From Solitalea agri (GTDB lineage: Bacteria; Bacteroidota; Bacteroidia; Sphingobacteriales; Sphingobacteriaceae): a DNA stretch of 64,000 nt. The position numbers and the translations under genes are program-made. The stretch is from NCBI RefSeq assembly GCF_023914155.1, contig NZ_JAMWYS010000042.1:25831-89830 (forward strand). Direction: 5' to 3'. The first letter of the stretch is position 1, and each line of letters opens with the position of its first letter. Below are positions 26,995 through 35,274 of the stretch, in pieces. The notes beneath the pieces were generated by a model. That model was given only the letters and a program-made list of their open reading frames with translations. It was not told where the DNA came from and made no database searches.

Positions 26995-29019
26995 ATGCCT
27001 AAACATACCAATGCTCTTGTAAGCGAAACTTCCCCTTATTTATTGCAGCATGCCCATAATCCGGTTAATTGGTTTCCATGGGGAGCAGAGGCCTTAAAAA
27101 AAGCGAAGGAAGAGAATAAGCTCATTTTGGTAAGCGTTGGGTATTCCGCCTGCCATTGGTGCCATGTGATGGAACATGAGTCTTTTGAAGACGAGGAAGT
27201 TGCGGCCATTATGAATGAGCATTTTGTTTGTGTAAAAGTGGATAGGGAAGAGCGGCCGGATATTGATCAGATTTATATGAATGCGGTTCAGCTAATGACC
27301 GGTGGTGGCGGCTGGCCATTGAATTGTTTCTGTTTGCCAGATCAGCGTCCTTTTTATGGTGGGACTTATTTTAGGAAGGATGATTGGAAACAGTTGCTGA
27401 ATGATCTGAATGCCTTCTATCGGAATAAACCTGATGAAGCTGGAGAATACGCCCGTCGTTTGCATGAGGGTATTAATCAATCAGACTTGGTAAGCTTTGT
27501 TAACGAGAAGAAAGAATACACAAACGAATCGTTAAAAGCCATTGTTGATTCCTGGATTCGTTATTTTGACTTTACTGATGGAGGACACAACCGTGCGCCT
27601 AAATTTCCCTTACCCAATAATTTTTTGTTTTTACTTCGCTATGCCCATTTGATGAAAGATCAGGCGTCGAATGTGATCACTCGTATAACGCTTGATAAAA
27701 TGGCTTATGGAGGAATTTATGATCAGCTGGGAGGAGGCTTTGCTCGTTACTCTGTCGATTCGGTGTGGCTGGTGCCACATTTCGAAAAGATGTTATATGA
27801 TAACGCTCAATTGGTTAGCCTTTATGCCGAAGCTTATCAATACAGCCATTCAGAGATTTATAAAAAGGTAGTGGAGGAAACGTTAGAATTTGTAAAACGT
27901 GAGTTAACATCGCCGGAAGGAGGATTTTATTCAGCATTAGATGCCGATAGCGAAGGGGTGGAAGGGAAGTTTTATTGCTGGACGAAAGATGAATTACAAG
28001 GGCTTTTAGGTGATGATGAAGAGCTTTTCAGTATTTATTATAACGTAACAGAAGCTGGCAATTGGGAAGAAACCAATATCCTGCATCGCAAACAAGATGA
28101 TGATGTGCTGGCAGAAGCTTTAGGTATAACGGTTGAAAATCTGCTCGAAATAATAGAACGCTGTAAAGCAAAGCTGATGAAAGTGAGGGCGGCCAGAATT
28201 CGTCCCGGACTGGATGATAAAATTTTAACTTCCTGGAACTCGATGATGTTAAAAGCTTATGTTGATGCTTATCGGGTTTTTAATAATCCTGAGTATTTGC
28301 AGTCAGCCCTTCAAAACGCAGAGTTTATATTAAGTAATTTAAAAACCACTAACGGAGGATTGAAGCGCAACTTTAAAAATGGTAAAGCCACCATCAATGG
28401 TTTTTTAGATGATTATGCTTTTACCATAGAAGCCTTCATTGAGCTTTATCAGGCTACATTTGATGAACAATGGCTCAATGAGGCGAAAGTACTGGTTGAC
28501 TACTGCAATGATCATTTCATCGACACGGATTCGGGGATGTACTTTTACACAGCTGATACCGATGAACAACTGATTGCCCGTAAAATGGAAGTGATGGATA
28601 CAGTTATTCCCGCCTCAAATTCAGCAATGGCCAGGGCATTATTAAAGCTTGGTATCTTACTTCAAAACGAGGAATATTTGAAACAATCAGGTCAAATGCT
28701 GACAAATGTTAGCGAACAGATAAAGAAATACGCATCAGCCTATTCAAATTGGGCATTGTTAATGCTCGAAAATATATTTCCTTTTTATGAAGTGGCTATA
28801 ACCGGTAAAGGAGCCGTTAGCAGATTGGTGGAACTTGATCAGTATTATATTCCCAATAAATTGGTAATGGGAGGAGAAACCGGAACATTACCATTGTTGG
28901 AGGGGAAAATCAATGAACAGCCAAAAGTGTATGTATGCGTGAACAGAACCTGCCTAATGCCCGTTTCGCAGGTTGTTGAAGCAGTTCAGCAAATGAAACA
29001 TGACTTTCCAATTGTATAA
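26995..29019 (+). CDS. DUF255 thioredoxin-domain protein (YyaL/SSP411 family)
   Basis: A 674-residue protein: N-terminal thioredoxin-like domain ([12 protein letters not shown], redox motif CHWC in [23 protein letters not shown]), followed by a six-hairpin glycosidase-like alpha/alpha toroid ([53 protein letters not shown]). This is the conserved YyaL/spermatogenesis-associated protein 20 family; biochemical function is unclear. The ATG at 26995 ([18 protein letters not shown]) is the family start; a TTG nine codons earlier is unlikely. An HD hydrolase gene follows after 9 bases. Confidence 0.9.
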   Translation: MPKHTNALVSETSPYLLQHAHNPVNWFPWGAEALKKAKEENKLILVSVGYSACHWCHVMEHESFEDEEVAAIMNEHFVCVKVDREERPDIDQIYMNAVQLMTGGGGWPLNCFCLPDQRPFYGGTYFRKDDWKQLLNDLNAFYRNKPDEAGEYARRLHEGINQSDLVSFVNEKKEYTNESLKAIVDSWIRYFDFTDGGHNRAPKFPLPNNFLFLLRYAHLMKDQASNVITRITLDKMAYGGIYDQLGGGFARYSVDSVWLVPHFEKMLYDNAQLVSLYAEAYQYSHSEIYKKVVEETLEFVKRELTSPEGGFYSALDADSEGVEGKFYCWTKDELQGLLGDDEELFSIYYNVTEAGNWEETNILHRKQDDDVLAEALGITVENLLEIIERCKAKLMKVRAARIRPGLDDKILTSWNSMMLKAYVDAYRVFNNPEYLQSALQNAEFILSNLKTTNGGLKRNFKNGKATINGFLDDYAFTIEAFIELYQATFDEQWLNEAKVLVDYCNDHFIDTDSGMYFYTADTDEQLIARKMEVMDTVIPASNSAMARALLKLGILLQNEEYLKQSGQMLTNVSEQIKKYASAYSNWALLMLENIFPFYEVAITGKGAVSRLVELDQYYIPNKLVMGGETGTLPLLEGKINEQPKVYVCVNRTCLMPVSQVVEAVQQMKHDFPIV

Positions 29020-29028
29020 TTTAATACG

Positions 29029-29655
29029 ATGCAAAATATGCTTTCGCTTGACCTTGGAAGACAAACTTTCGGAGATACAACTAATGTAAATAATGTATTA
29101 AGCAGAGATGAGGTAACTCAACTATTGATTGATTGGGTGAAAAATGAAAAGCTGCTGTTGCACATGAAACAGGTGGGGCACCTGATGAAGCAATGGGCAT
29201 TGGAACGTGAAGAGCTTTCATCTGATGAAGCATGGAAATGGGAGATGGCCGGCTTACTGCATGATGCGGATTGGGACCAATGGCCCGACCAGCACTGCCG
29301 ATTGATCATTGAAGAACTGGAAAAAAGAAATGTTGATCCTGAAATTATTCATGCCATTGCATCACACGGTCCACTGTATTTTGGGGTTGAGCCCATAACC
29401 ATAATGGATAAAATGCTTTATGCCTTGGATGAACTATCAGGATTAATCCATGCTTACTCTTTAATGCGTCCTGAAGGTTATATTGGTATGGAATTAAAGG
29501 GAGTTAAGAAAAGGTTAAAGGAGAAAACATTTGCCGCCAATGTATCTAGAACTGATATTCAGGATGCATGTGATAGAGCCAGCCTCAATCTAGACGATTT
29601 AATACAGTTTATAATTCTGCATCAGGGTGATGTAAGTTTATCAAATTGGTTTTAA
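29029..29655 (+). CDS. HD-domain hydrolase
   Basis: A 208-residue cytoplasmic protein of the HD metal-dependent phosphohydrolase superfamily. Metal ligands are seen as His in HMKQVGHLM, the HD pair in AGLLHDADWD, His in IASHG and Asp in ALDELSGLI. Relatives act on nucleotides or other phosphoesters; the substrate is unknown. It starts 9 bases after the DUF255 gene, so the two are probably one operon. Confidence 0.82.
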   Translation: MQNMLSLDLGRQTFGDTTNVNNVLSRDEVTQLLIDWVKNEKLLLHMKQVGHLMKQWALEREELSSDEAWKWEMAGLLHDADWDQWPDQHCRLIIEELEKRNVDPEIIHAIASHGPLYFGVEPITIMDKMLYALDELSGLIHAYSLMRPEGYIGMELKGVKKRLKEKTFAANVSRTDIQDACDRASLNLDDLIQFIILHQGDVSLSNWF

Positions 29656-29779
29656 AATTGATTAAGCCGGTTTTATATTTTAAGTAGCTATGATCTTCAT
29701 GGTTAATTATTAAAATTTAGAAAATCTGAATAATTGTGAAGTATTCATTATTTTACGAATTCAATAATCAATTTACCTT

Positions 29780-31417
29780 ATGCTTGATCAACAACTGGAG
29801 ATTAGTAGAAACGAAGACATTAATAAACAATTGCTTTATGAACTGAAGTCGCGTAAAAAGAAATTACTAGCGGGTGGAGGGGAGAAAGCGGCTGCCAAAC
29901 AGAAGGAAAAAGGCAAGATGCTTGCAAGAGAGCGTATTGCCTACATGATAGATCCCACTACTGAATTTATTGAATTTGGCACATTTGCCGCATATGATAT
30001 GTATGCCGAAGCTGGTGGTTGTCCGGCTGCCGGAGTTATTACTGGGTTAGGTTATGTTTCTGGCAGATTGTGCGTTATTGTTGCCAATGATGCCACTGTA
30101 AAAGCAGGCGCATGGTTTCCGATGACAGCCAAAAAGAATCTTCGGGCGCAGGAGATAGCGATGGAAAATCATCTCCCGATAATCTATTTGGTCGACAGTG
30201 CAGGTGTTTACTTGCCAATGCAAGATGAGATCTTTCCCGACAAAGAACACTTTGGACGAATTTTCAGAAATAACGCTATTATGTCGTCGAAAGGCATTGT
30301 TCAAGTTGCAGCTATAATGGGTTCATGTGTTGCCGGTGGAGCTTATCTGCCCATTATGAGTGATGAAGCCCTGATTGTTGAAGGCACCGGTTCAGTTTTT
30401 TTGGCAGGTTCGTATTTGGTGAAATCGGCAATTGGTGAAGACATAGATAATGAAACCTTAGGCGGGGCGACCACTCATTCAGAAATCTCGGGTGTTACCG
30501 ATTATAAGTGTGAGAACGACCAGGACTGTTTGGATAAAATTCGTTCACTGATCGATAAGCTTGGAGAAAATCCTAAAGCTGGCTTTAGCAGAATAGAACC
30601 TAAAAAGCCTTTAAAAGACGAAAAAGAGATTTATAAAATACTTCCAGAGAATCGGGATAAACAATTCGATATGCTTGATATTATTCATCGTTTGGTTGAT
30701 AATTCCGAATTTGATGAATATAAAGAGCTGTATGGTAAATCGATTTTATGTGGCTATGCCCGAATTAACGGATGGGCAGTTGGAATTGTAGCCAATCAAC
30801 GTAAAGTGGTGAAATCAAAAAAAGGAGAGATGCAGTTCGGCGGAGTCATCTATTCTGATTCGGCTGATAAAGCCACCCGCTTTATCATGAATTGTAACCA
30901 GAAGAAGATTCCGTTAGTGTTCTTACAGGATGTTACTGGATTCATGGTAGGATCTCGATCAGAACAGGGTGGAATTATAAAGGATGGAGCAAAAATGGTG
31001 AACGCGGTAGCAAATTCAGTAGTTCCAAAATTTACCATTGTTATCGGAAATTCATATGGAGCCGGAAACTATGCTATGTGTGGGAAAGCCTATGATCCGC
31101 GTTTCATTGCGGCATGGCCGACAGCCAAAATAGCCGTAATGGGTGGTTCACAAGCGGCTAAAACCTTGCTCCAAATACAAGAAGCCTCACTAAAGGCTAA
31201 AGGAGAAGAAATTACCGAGGAAAAAGAACAAAAACTATTGAAAGAAATAACCGATCGATACAATAATCAAACAACGCCCTACTATGCTGCAGCGCGCTTA
31301 TGGGTTGATGAGATCATCGATCCTCTCGACACCCGTAAATGGATCTCCATGGGGATAGAAGCTGCGAATCATGCTCCTATTGAACGGGCATTTAATGTAG
31401 GGGTACTTCAGGTTTAA
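29780..31417 (+). CDS. Acyl-CoA carboxylase carboxyltransferase (beta) subunit
   Basis: Transfers carboxyl from biotin to an acyl-CoA; 545 residues with N- and C-terminal crotonase-like halves. DSAGVYLPMQDEIFPDKEHFGRIF and CVAGGAYLPIMSDEA resemble methylcrotonyl-CoA carboxylase beta, and the C-half has FLQDVTGFMVGS, GNSYGAGNYAMCGKAYDPRF and WPTAKIAVMGG. A 3-methylcrotonyl-CoA role in leucine breakdown is most likely; propionyl-CoA is the alternative. No biotin-carrying alpha subunit lies in this window, so the partner must be encoded elsewhere. Confidence 0.9.
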   Translation: MLDQQLEISRNEDINKQLLYELKSRKKKLLAGGGEKAAAKQKEKGKMLARERIAYMIDPTTEFIEFGTFAAYDMYAEAGGCPAAGVITGLGYVSGRLCVIVANDATVKAGAWFPMTAKKNLRAQEIAMENHLPIIYLVDSAGVYLPMQDEIFPDKEHFGRIFRNNAIMSSKGIVQVAAIMGSCVAGGAYLPIMSDEALIVEGTGSVFLAGSYLVKSAIGEDIDNETLGGATTHSEISGVTDYKCENDQDCLDKIRSLIDKLGENPKAGFSRIEPKKPLKDEKEIYKILPENRDKQFDMLDIIHRLVDNSEFDEYKELYGKSILCGYARINGWAVGIVANQRKVVKSKKGEMQFGGVIYSDSADKATRFIMNCNQKKIPLVFLQDVTGFMVGSRSEQGGIIKDGAKMVNAVANSVVPKFTIVIGNSYGAGNYAMCGKAYDPRFIAAWPTAKIAVMGGSQAAKTLLQIQEASLKAKGEEITEEKEQKLLKEITDRYNNQTTPYYAAARLWVDEIIDPLDTRKWISMGIEAANHAPIERAFNVGVLQV

Positions 31418-31437
31418 TAATTTAAAACTTACTAAAT

Positions 31438-31480
31438 AACGGCCGTAAATAACGATAAATCATCATTATTACGGCCGTTT
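31438..31480 (+). terminator. Hairpin terminator of the carboxylase gene
   Basis: An 11-bp stem containing ACGGCCGT (31438-31448 with 31469-31479) closes a 20-base loop that can pair further. It starts 20 bases after the stop and ends in a short T-run. Confidence 0.65.
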
Positions 31481-31530
31481 GCTTCTTTAGATTGATTTAG
31501 AAATTTTACAAATACTGCAACCTATCGCTA

Positions 31531-31560
31531 TTGCAACTGTTAAGCCTATAATTATATTTA
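31531..31560 (+). promoter_or_regulatory. Promoter of the PAS-LuxR regulator gene
   Basis: TTG (31531-31533), a 19-base spacer and TATATTTA (31553-31560) match the Bacteroidota promoter except for the last base of the -7 box. The ATG is 15 bases downstream. Confidence 0.55.
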
Positions 31561-31575
31561 CGCAAATTTAAAGGC

Positions 31576-32262
31576 ATGACGCAAAATAACGAGATTGATG
31601 AGCTTAAGAAAAGAATTGAGGAATTGGAAAAGAGGCTTGAATTTCTAAATGCTGTTGTTCATAAATTACCAGCCAACATTTATGTTTCAAATCTTAATGA
31701 GAAAAAAATCGTTTGGTGCAATCATAAACATGAAGTTTCTACAGGGTACACACTGAAGGAGGCATCGGAGATGGGCTTTGAATTTTTTCAGCAAACAATT
31801 CATCCTGATGATTTGAATATTCCAGAGGATAGTATTCAGCATTATAGTTCCCCAATTGAAAATGACTTTGGAGGTATCTTCAGAACACGTAGAAAAGACT
31901 CAACCGATTGGAAATGGTATGCAGGTTGGGCTACAACTTTTGTTGAAAAGGAAGAAAAACCAGTTGAAATTCTATGTGTGGACGTTGAGTTAAGCGGAAG
32001 TATGCATACAATTGCTCAATCGGCCGAGGCTTTAAAAGAAGTACTAACTTTCAGAAATAAATATTTAATTGAAAAACTGACTGGTCGTGAACTGGAGATT
32101 TTGAAACATGTTGGTAATGGATTGTCCAATAAAATGATTGCTGAGGAGTTAAATATTAGTCTGCTAACCGTTCAAACTCATCGAAGAAATATTCGGGAAA
32201 AATTAAGCACTTCAAATACCGCTGAATTGGTTGCTTTAGCTAAAGAATCGGGTATCTCTTAA
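31576..32262 (+). CDS. PAS-domain LuxR-type transcriptional regulator
   Basis: A 228-residue cytoplasmic regulator: a short N-terminal coiled coil (5-24), a PAS/PAC fold (about 22-135; NIYVSNLNEKKIVWCNHKHE, FFQQTIHPDD) and a C-terminal LuxR helix-turn-helix (165-225; LTGRELEILKHVGNGLSNK, LNISLLTVQTHRRNIREKL). The ligand of the PAS domain is not evident. The pnuC-like gene starts 9 bases after its stop, which suggests that transport and regulation are coupled. Confidence 0.9.
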   Translation: MTQNNEIDELKKRIEELEKRLEFLNAVVHKLPANIYVSNLNEKKIVWCNHKHEVSTGYTLKEASEMGFEFFQQTIHPDDLNIPEDSIQHYSSPIENDFGGIFRTRRKDSTDWKWYAGWATTFVEKEEKPVEILCVDVELSGSMHTIAQSAEALKEVLTFRNKYLIEKLTGRELEILKHVGNGLSNKMIAEELNISLLTVQTHRRNIREKLSTSNTAELVALAKESGIS

Positions 32263-32271
32263 ATTTTAAAC

Positions 32272-32877
32272 ATGTTAGATTCTGTTTTAAAAGCACTTCA
32301 AAATTTATCGATTTTAGAATTATCGGTTTTTATTATCGGCTTTGTAAATGTGTTTTTGCTTATCAAAGAGCATGTAGGCGTTTATCCTGGAACCATAATA
32401 AGCTCATTTCTACATATTTTTATTATCTATTCATCACAGATATATGCCGGTATAGTAATCGATATCTACTTCATTGTAAGTTCTGTGTATGGATGGATGT
32501 ATTGGAAATCACAAAATGATGCCTCAAATGATGAGTTTGCACCTAGCAAAGGAACATTTAAACAAAACCTTGTATGGTTTGCGGCTTTTCTATTAATATG
32601 GTTAATACTACTGATCATTTTTAAATACCTCCTGAAAAGTGACTTTAGCGAGTTGGATACCTGTATTACTTCCGCCGGTTTTGTGGCCACCTATTTAATG
32701 ATCAAGAAGAAGATTGAAAATTGGGTTTATTGGTTATTCGGAGTATTTATAACCTTGCCAATGTATTATTACAAGCATTTGTATCTGTTGTGCATACTGT
32801 ATCTCGCCATGGTGGTTCTCAATATTATTGGCCTTAAACAATGGACTGCTAGATTGGTTAAATCCCAATATGCGTAG
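32272..32877 (+). CDS. PnuC-like vitamin/nucleoside transporter
   Basis: A 201-residue inner-membrane protein with about seven helices. IGFVNVFLLIKEHV, the middle FLHIFIIYSSQIYAG and the signature VSSVYGWMYW fit the PnuC family (WxxxYGWxxW-type motif), which moves nicotinamide riboside, thiamine or riboflavin by facilitated diffusion. The vitamin cannot be told: no riboswitch or kinase gene adjoins. It is co-transcribed with the PAS-LuxR regulator upstream. Confidence 0.78.
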   Translation: MLDSVLKALQNLSILELSVFIIGFVNVFLLIKEHVGVYPGTIISSFLHIFIIYSSQIYAGIVIDIYFIVSSVYGWMYWKSQNDASNDEFAPSKGTFKQNLVWFAAFLLIWLILLIIFKYLLKSDFSELDTCITSAGFVATYLMIKKKIENWVYWLFGVFITLPMYYYKHLYLLCILYLAMVVLNIIGLKQWTARLVKSQYA

Positions 32878-32918
32878 TTTTAGTTTGAAATAATTGTTTC
32901 AACTTTAGGCTTTTTGAG

Positions 32919-33509
32919 ATGGCAACAAACTTACCAGCACTTACATATAATGATCTTACTTTTCAGGAACTGACGATTAGTAATTGGTTTCAGTTTGAAA
33001 AGCTAATGGGTGATAAGGGTGGATGTGGAGGTTGTTGGTGCATGGCTTTCCGATTGTCTACCAAAGAATTTAATGAGCAGAAGTACGAAGGAAATAAATC
33101 ATCAATGTATTCATTGGTTGAAGAAGGAAGACCAATAGGAATTATAGCTTTTTGTGAAGACGAGCCTATTGGATGGATAGCGTTAGCTCCCCGTGAAGAT
33201 TATCTTAAAATTGAAAAATCCAGATCATTAAAACCAATAGATGATAAACCGGTTTGGTCTATTACTTGTTTTTTCATTGGGAAGGAGTTTCGGAGAGTAG
33301 GTTTATCAAAATTACTCATTAAAGGAGCGGTTGATTTCGCAAGATATAAAGGAATAAAAACCTTAGAAGCTTATCCAGCAATTCCTTACGACAACAAGGT
33401 TCCTGCAGCTTTTTTATGGGTTGGGATTTTGAGTGCCTTTCTTTTAAATGGCTTTGAGGTGGTAAAGCAAAATGGAAAAAGCAGAGCTATTGTACGACTA
33501 GATGTTTAG
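32919..33509 (+). CDS. GNAT-family N-acetyltransferase
   Basis: A 196-residue acetyl-CoA-dependent transferase. GGCGGCWCMAFR near residue 30 and the acetyl-CoA-binding stretch SITCFFIGKEFRRVGLSKLL are typical of one GNAT subfamily with a Cys-rich N-terminal loop. Substrate unknown. It follows the PnuC-like gene by 41 bases and precedes rarA by 61. Confidence 0.85.
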   Translation: MATNLPALTYNDLTFQELTISNWFQFEKLMGDKGGCGGCWCMAFRLSTKEFNEQKYEGNKSSMYSLVEEGRPIGIIAFCEDEPIGWIALAPREDYLKIEKSRSLKPIDDKPVWSITCFFIGKEFRRVGLSKLLIKGAVDFARYKGIKTLEAYPAIPYDNKVPAAFLWVGILSAFLLNGFEVVKQNGKSRAIVRLDV

Positions 33510-33570
33510 TGTTCCTAAAAAAATTAGCAAAAATTTCGTTAATTCGTACTCCGAATAAATCATAAGTACG

Positions 33571-34842
33571 ATGCAACCATTAGCCGAACGCCTTCGACCT
33601 AAAACTTTAGATGATTATGTCAGTCAGTCGCATTTAATAGGGACAGAAGGTGTATTACGGAAAATGATTAACATGGATGCTTTTCCATCCATGATTTTCT
33701 GGGGTCCTCCCGGAACAGGCAAAACCACATTGGCATTAATCATTGCAAACATTGCTAAGCGACCGTTTTACCAGCTCAGTGCGGTAAATGCCGGTGTTAA
33801 AGACGTTCGTGAGGTTATTGAAAGTGCCTCGACCAGTCGTGGTATGTTTGCCCAGCGACCAATATTATTTATTGATGAGATCCATCGATTCAGCAAATCA
33901 CAACAAGACTCTTTATTAGGAGCCGTAGAAAAAGGTCTGGTTACATTAATTGGCGCTACCACTGAAAATCCCAGTTTCGAAGTTATTCCTGCATTATTAT
34001 CCCGCTGCCAGGTATACATCCTTAATCATTTTACTAAAGCAGATCTCGACCTTTTATTACAAAAGGCTATAGCCACTGATGAAGTTTTAAAGCTGCGCAA
34101 AATTGAGCTGAATGAAACTGATGCATTAATTCGTATTTCGGGTGGTGATGCAAGAAAACTGTTAAATACTCTTGAATTGGTTGTTTCCGGATCCACTGAC
34201 AATCCATTGATAATAACCAATGACCTGGTTGCATCAATGGCACAAAAGAATGGTGCTTTTTATGATAAATCAGGAGAACAACATTATGATATCATTTCAG
34301 CCTTCATAAAATCGATAAGGGGAAGCGACCCGAACGGCGCTGTTTATTGGTTAGCCAGAATGATTGAGGGTGGGGAAGACTTGAAATTTATTGCCCGTCG
34401 CATGCTCATTGCAGCTTCCGAAGATATAGGCAACGCCAATCCTACTGCTTTGATTATGGCTAATAATACTTTTCAAGCCGTGCAAACAATAGGCTATCCT
34501 GAGAGTAGGATAATACTTAGCCAGTGCGCGGTATATTTGGCTACATCTCCTAAAAGTAATGCATCCTATTTGGCAATTGGCAAGGCACAACAAATAGTTA
34601 AGCAAACTGGTGATTTACCAGTTCCCTTGCATCTGCGTAATGCTCCCACTAAGCTGATGAAAGAACTTAACTATGGTAAAGATTACCTGTATTCACATGA
34701 TTATACCGATAACTTTATTGAACAGGAGTTTTTGCCAGATGAGTTATCAGGTCAAAAAATTTATGACCCCGGTGAAAATGCCAAAGAAGTGCAGTTGCGG
34801 CAATTTCTGCGAGCACGGTGGAAAGAAAAGTATGGCTATTAA
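33571..34842 (+). CDS. rarA: Replication-associated recombination protein A (AAA+ ATPase)
   Basis: Homologue of E. coli RarA/MgsA and yeast Mgs1, 423 residues, acting at stalled replication forks. Walker A is GPPGTGKTT (45-53), Walker B LFIDEIHRF (about 102-110), sensor 1 GATTENPSF, arginine finger region LLSRCQVY. The C-terminal MgsA tetramer domain has AVYWLARMIEGGEDL, ASEDIGNANP and YLATSPKSNASYLAI. Length and start match the family. Confidence 0.94.
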   Translation: MQPLAERLRPKTLDDYVSQSHLIGTEGVLRKMINMDAFPSMIFWGPPGTGKTTLALIIANIAKRPFYQLSAVNAGVKDVREVIESASTSRGMFAQRPILFIDEIHRFSKSQQDSLLGAVEKGLVTLIGATTENPSFEVIPALLSRCQVYILNHFTKADLDLLLQKAIATDEVLKLRKIELNETDALIRISGGDARKLLNTLELVVSGSTDNPLIITNDLVASMAQKNGAFYDKSGEQHYDIISAFIKSIRGSDPNGAVYWLARMIEGGEDLKFIARRMLIAASEDIGNANPTALIMANNTFQAVQTIGYPESRIILSQCAVYLATSPKSNASYLAIGKAQQIVKQTGDLPVPLHLRNAPTKLMKELNYGKDYLYSHDYTDNFIEQEFLPDELSGQKIYDPGENAKEVQLRQFLRARWKEKYGY

Positions 34843-35274
34843 TGAGGTTCTATCCAAATTCAATTAGAATTTTAGCAAATTGAAGTTAATTTTAGTCAAA
34901 ACCTGAAAAAAAATACTTTAATGTTTTTGGTTAATTAGGTTAAATCTGAGTTGTACTTTGGTTAAAAATAAAATTTGAAATGCCGGTTCATTTAAAACAC
35001 TTAGTGGCAGGAGTATAGTATGTCGAAATTTGAATTGATAATATTAAATATGAACAGGTTTTAGATGTAAAATGATAGGGTATTTAAATATTTAATCTTT
35101 TTTGCACAGGAATAGTGGTTTTTGAAGAAAAAATTAAGTGTTTATAATTTTAGTCAAAAACTTAAATATCAGGTTAATAAATATATATATCCTGGGGATT
35201 GAGAAACAATTCCCTTTTTTATTGTTTGTTGGTATTATAAAGAATTTAGTTTATTTGCGGAAAATTTGTTTTCT
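34843..35274. other. AT-rich gap before topA with an orphan terminator-like hairpin
   Basis: No protein-coding frame is convincing in these 432 bases. A hairpin at 35194-35214 (8-bp stem with one mismatch) followed by six T residues looks like an intrinsic terminator but stands 350 bases after rarA. It is followed by a plausible topA promoter (TTTG at 35225-35228, TTTATTTG at 35250-35257). The 13-base string ATTTTAGTCAAAA occurs twice, near 34888 and 35146. A small RNA ending at 35220 is possible. Confidence 0.4.
35194..35220 (+). terminator. Orphan terminator/attenuator hairpin upstream of topA
   Basis: Stem GGGGATTG / CAATTCCC with one mismatch and a five-base loop, then TTTTTT. It ends 54 bases before the topA start codon and could end a small RNA, act on read-through from rarA, or attenuate topA. 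Confidence 0.5.
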
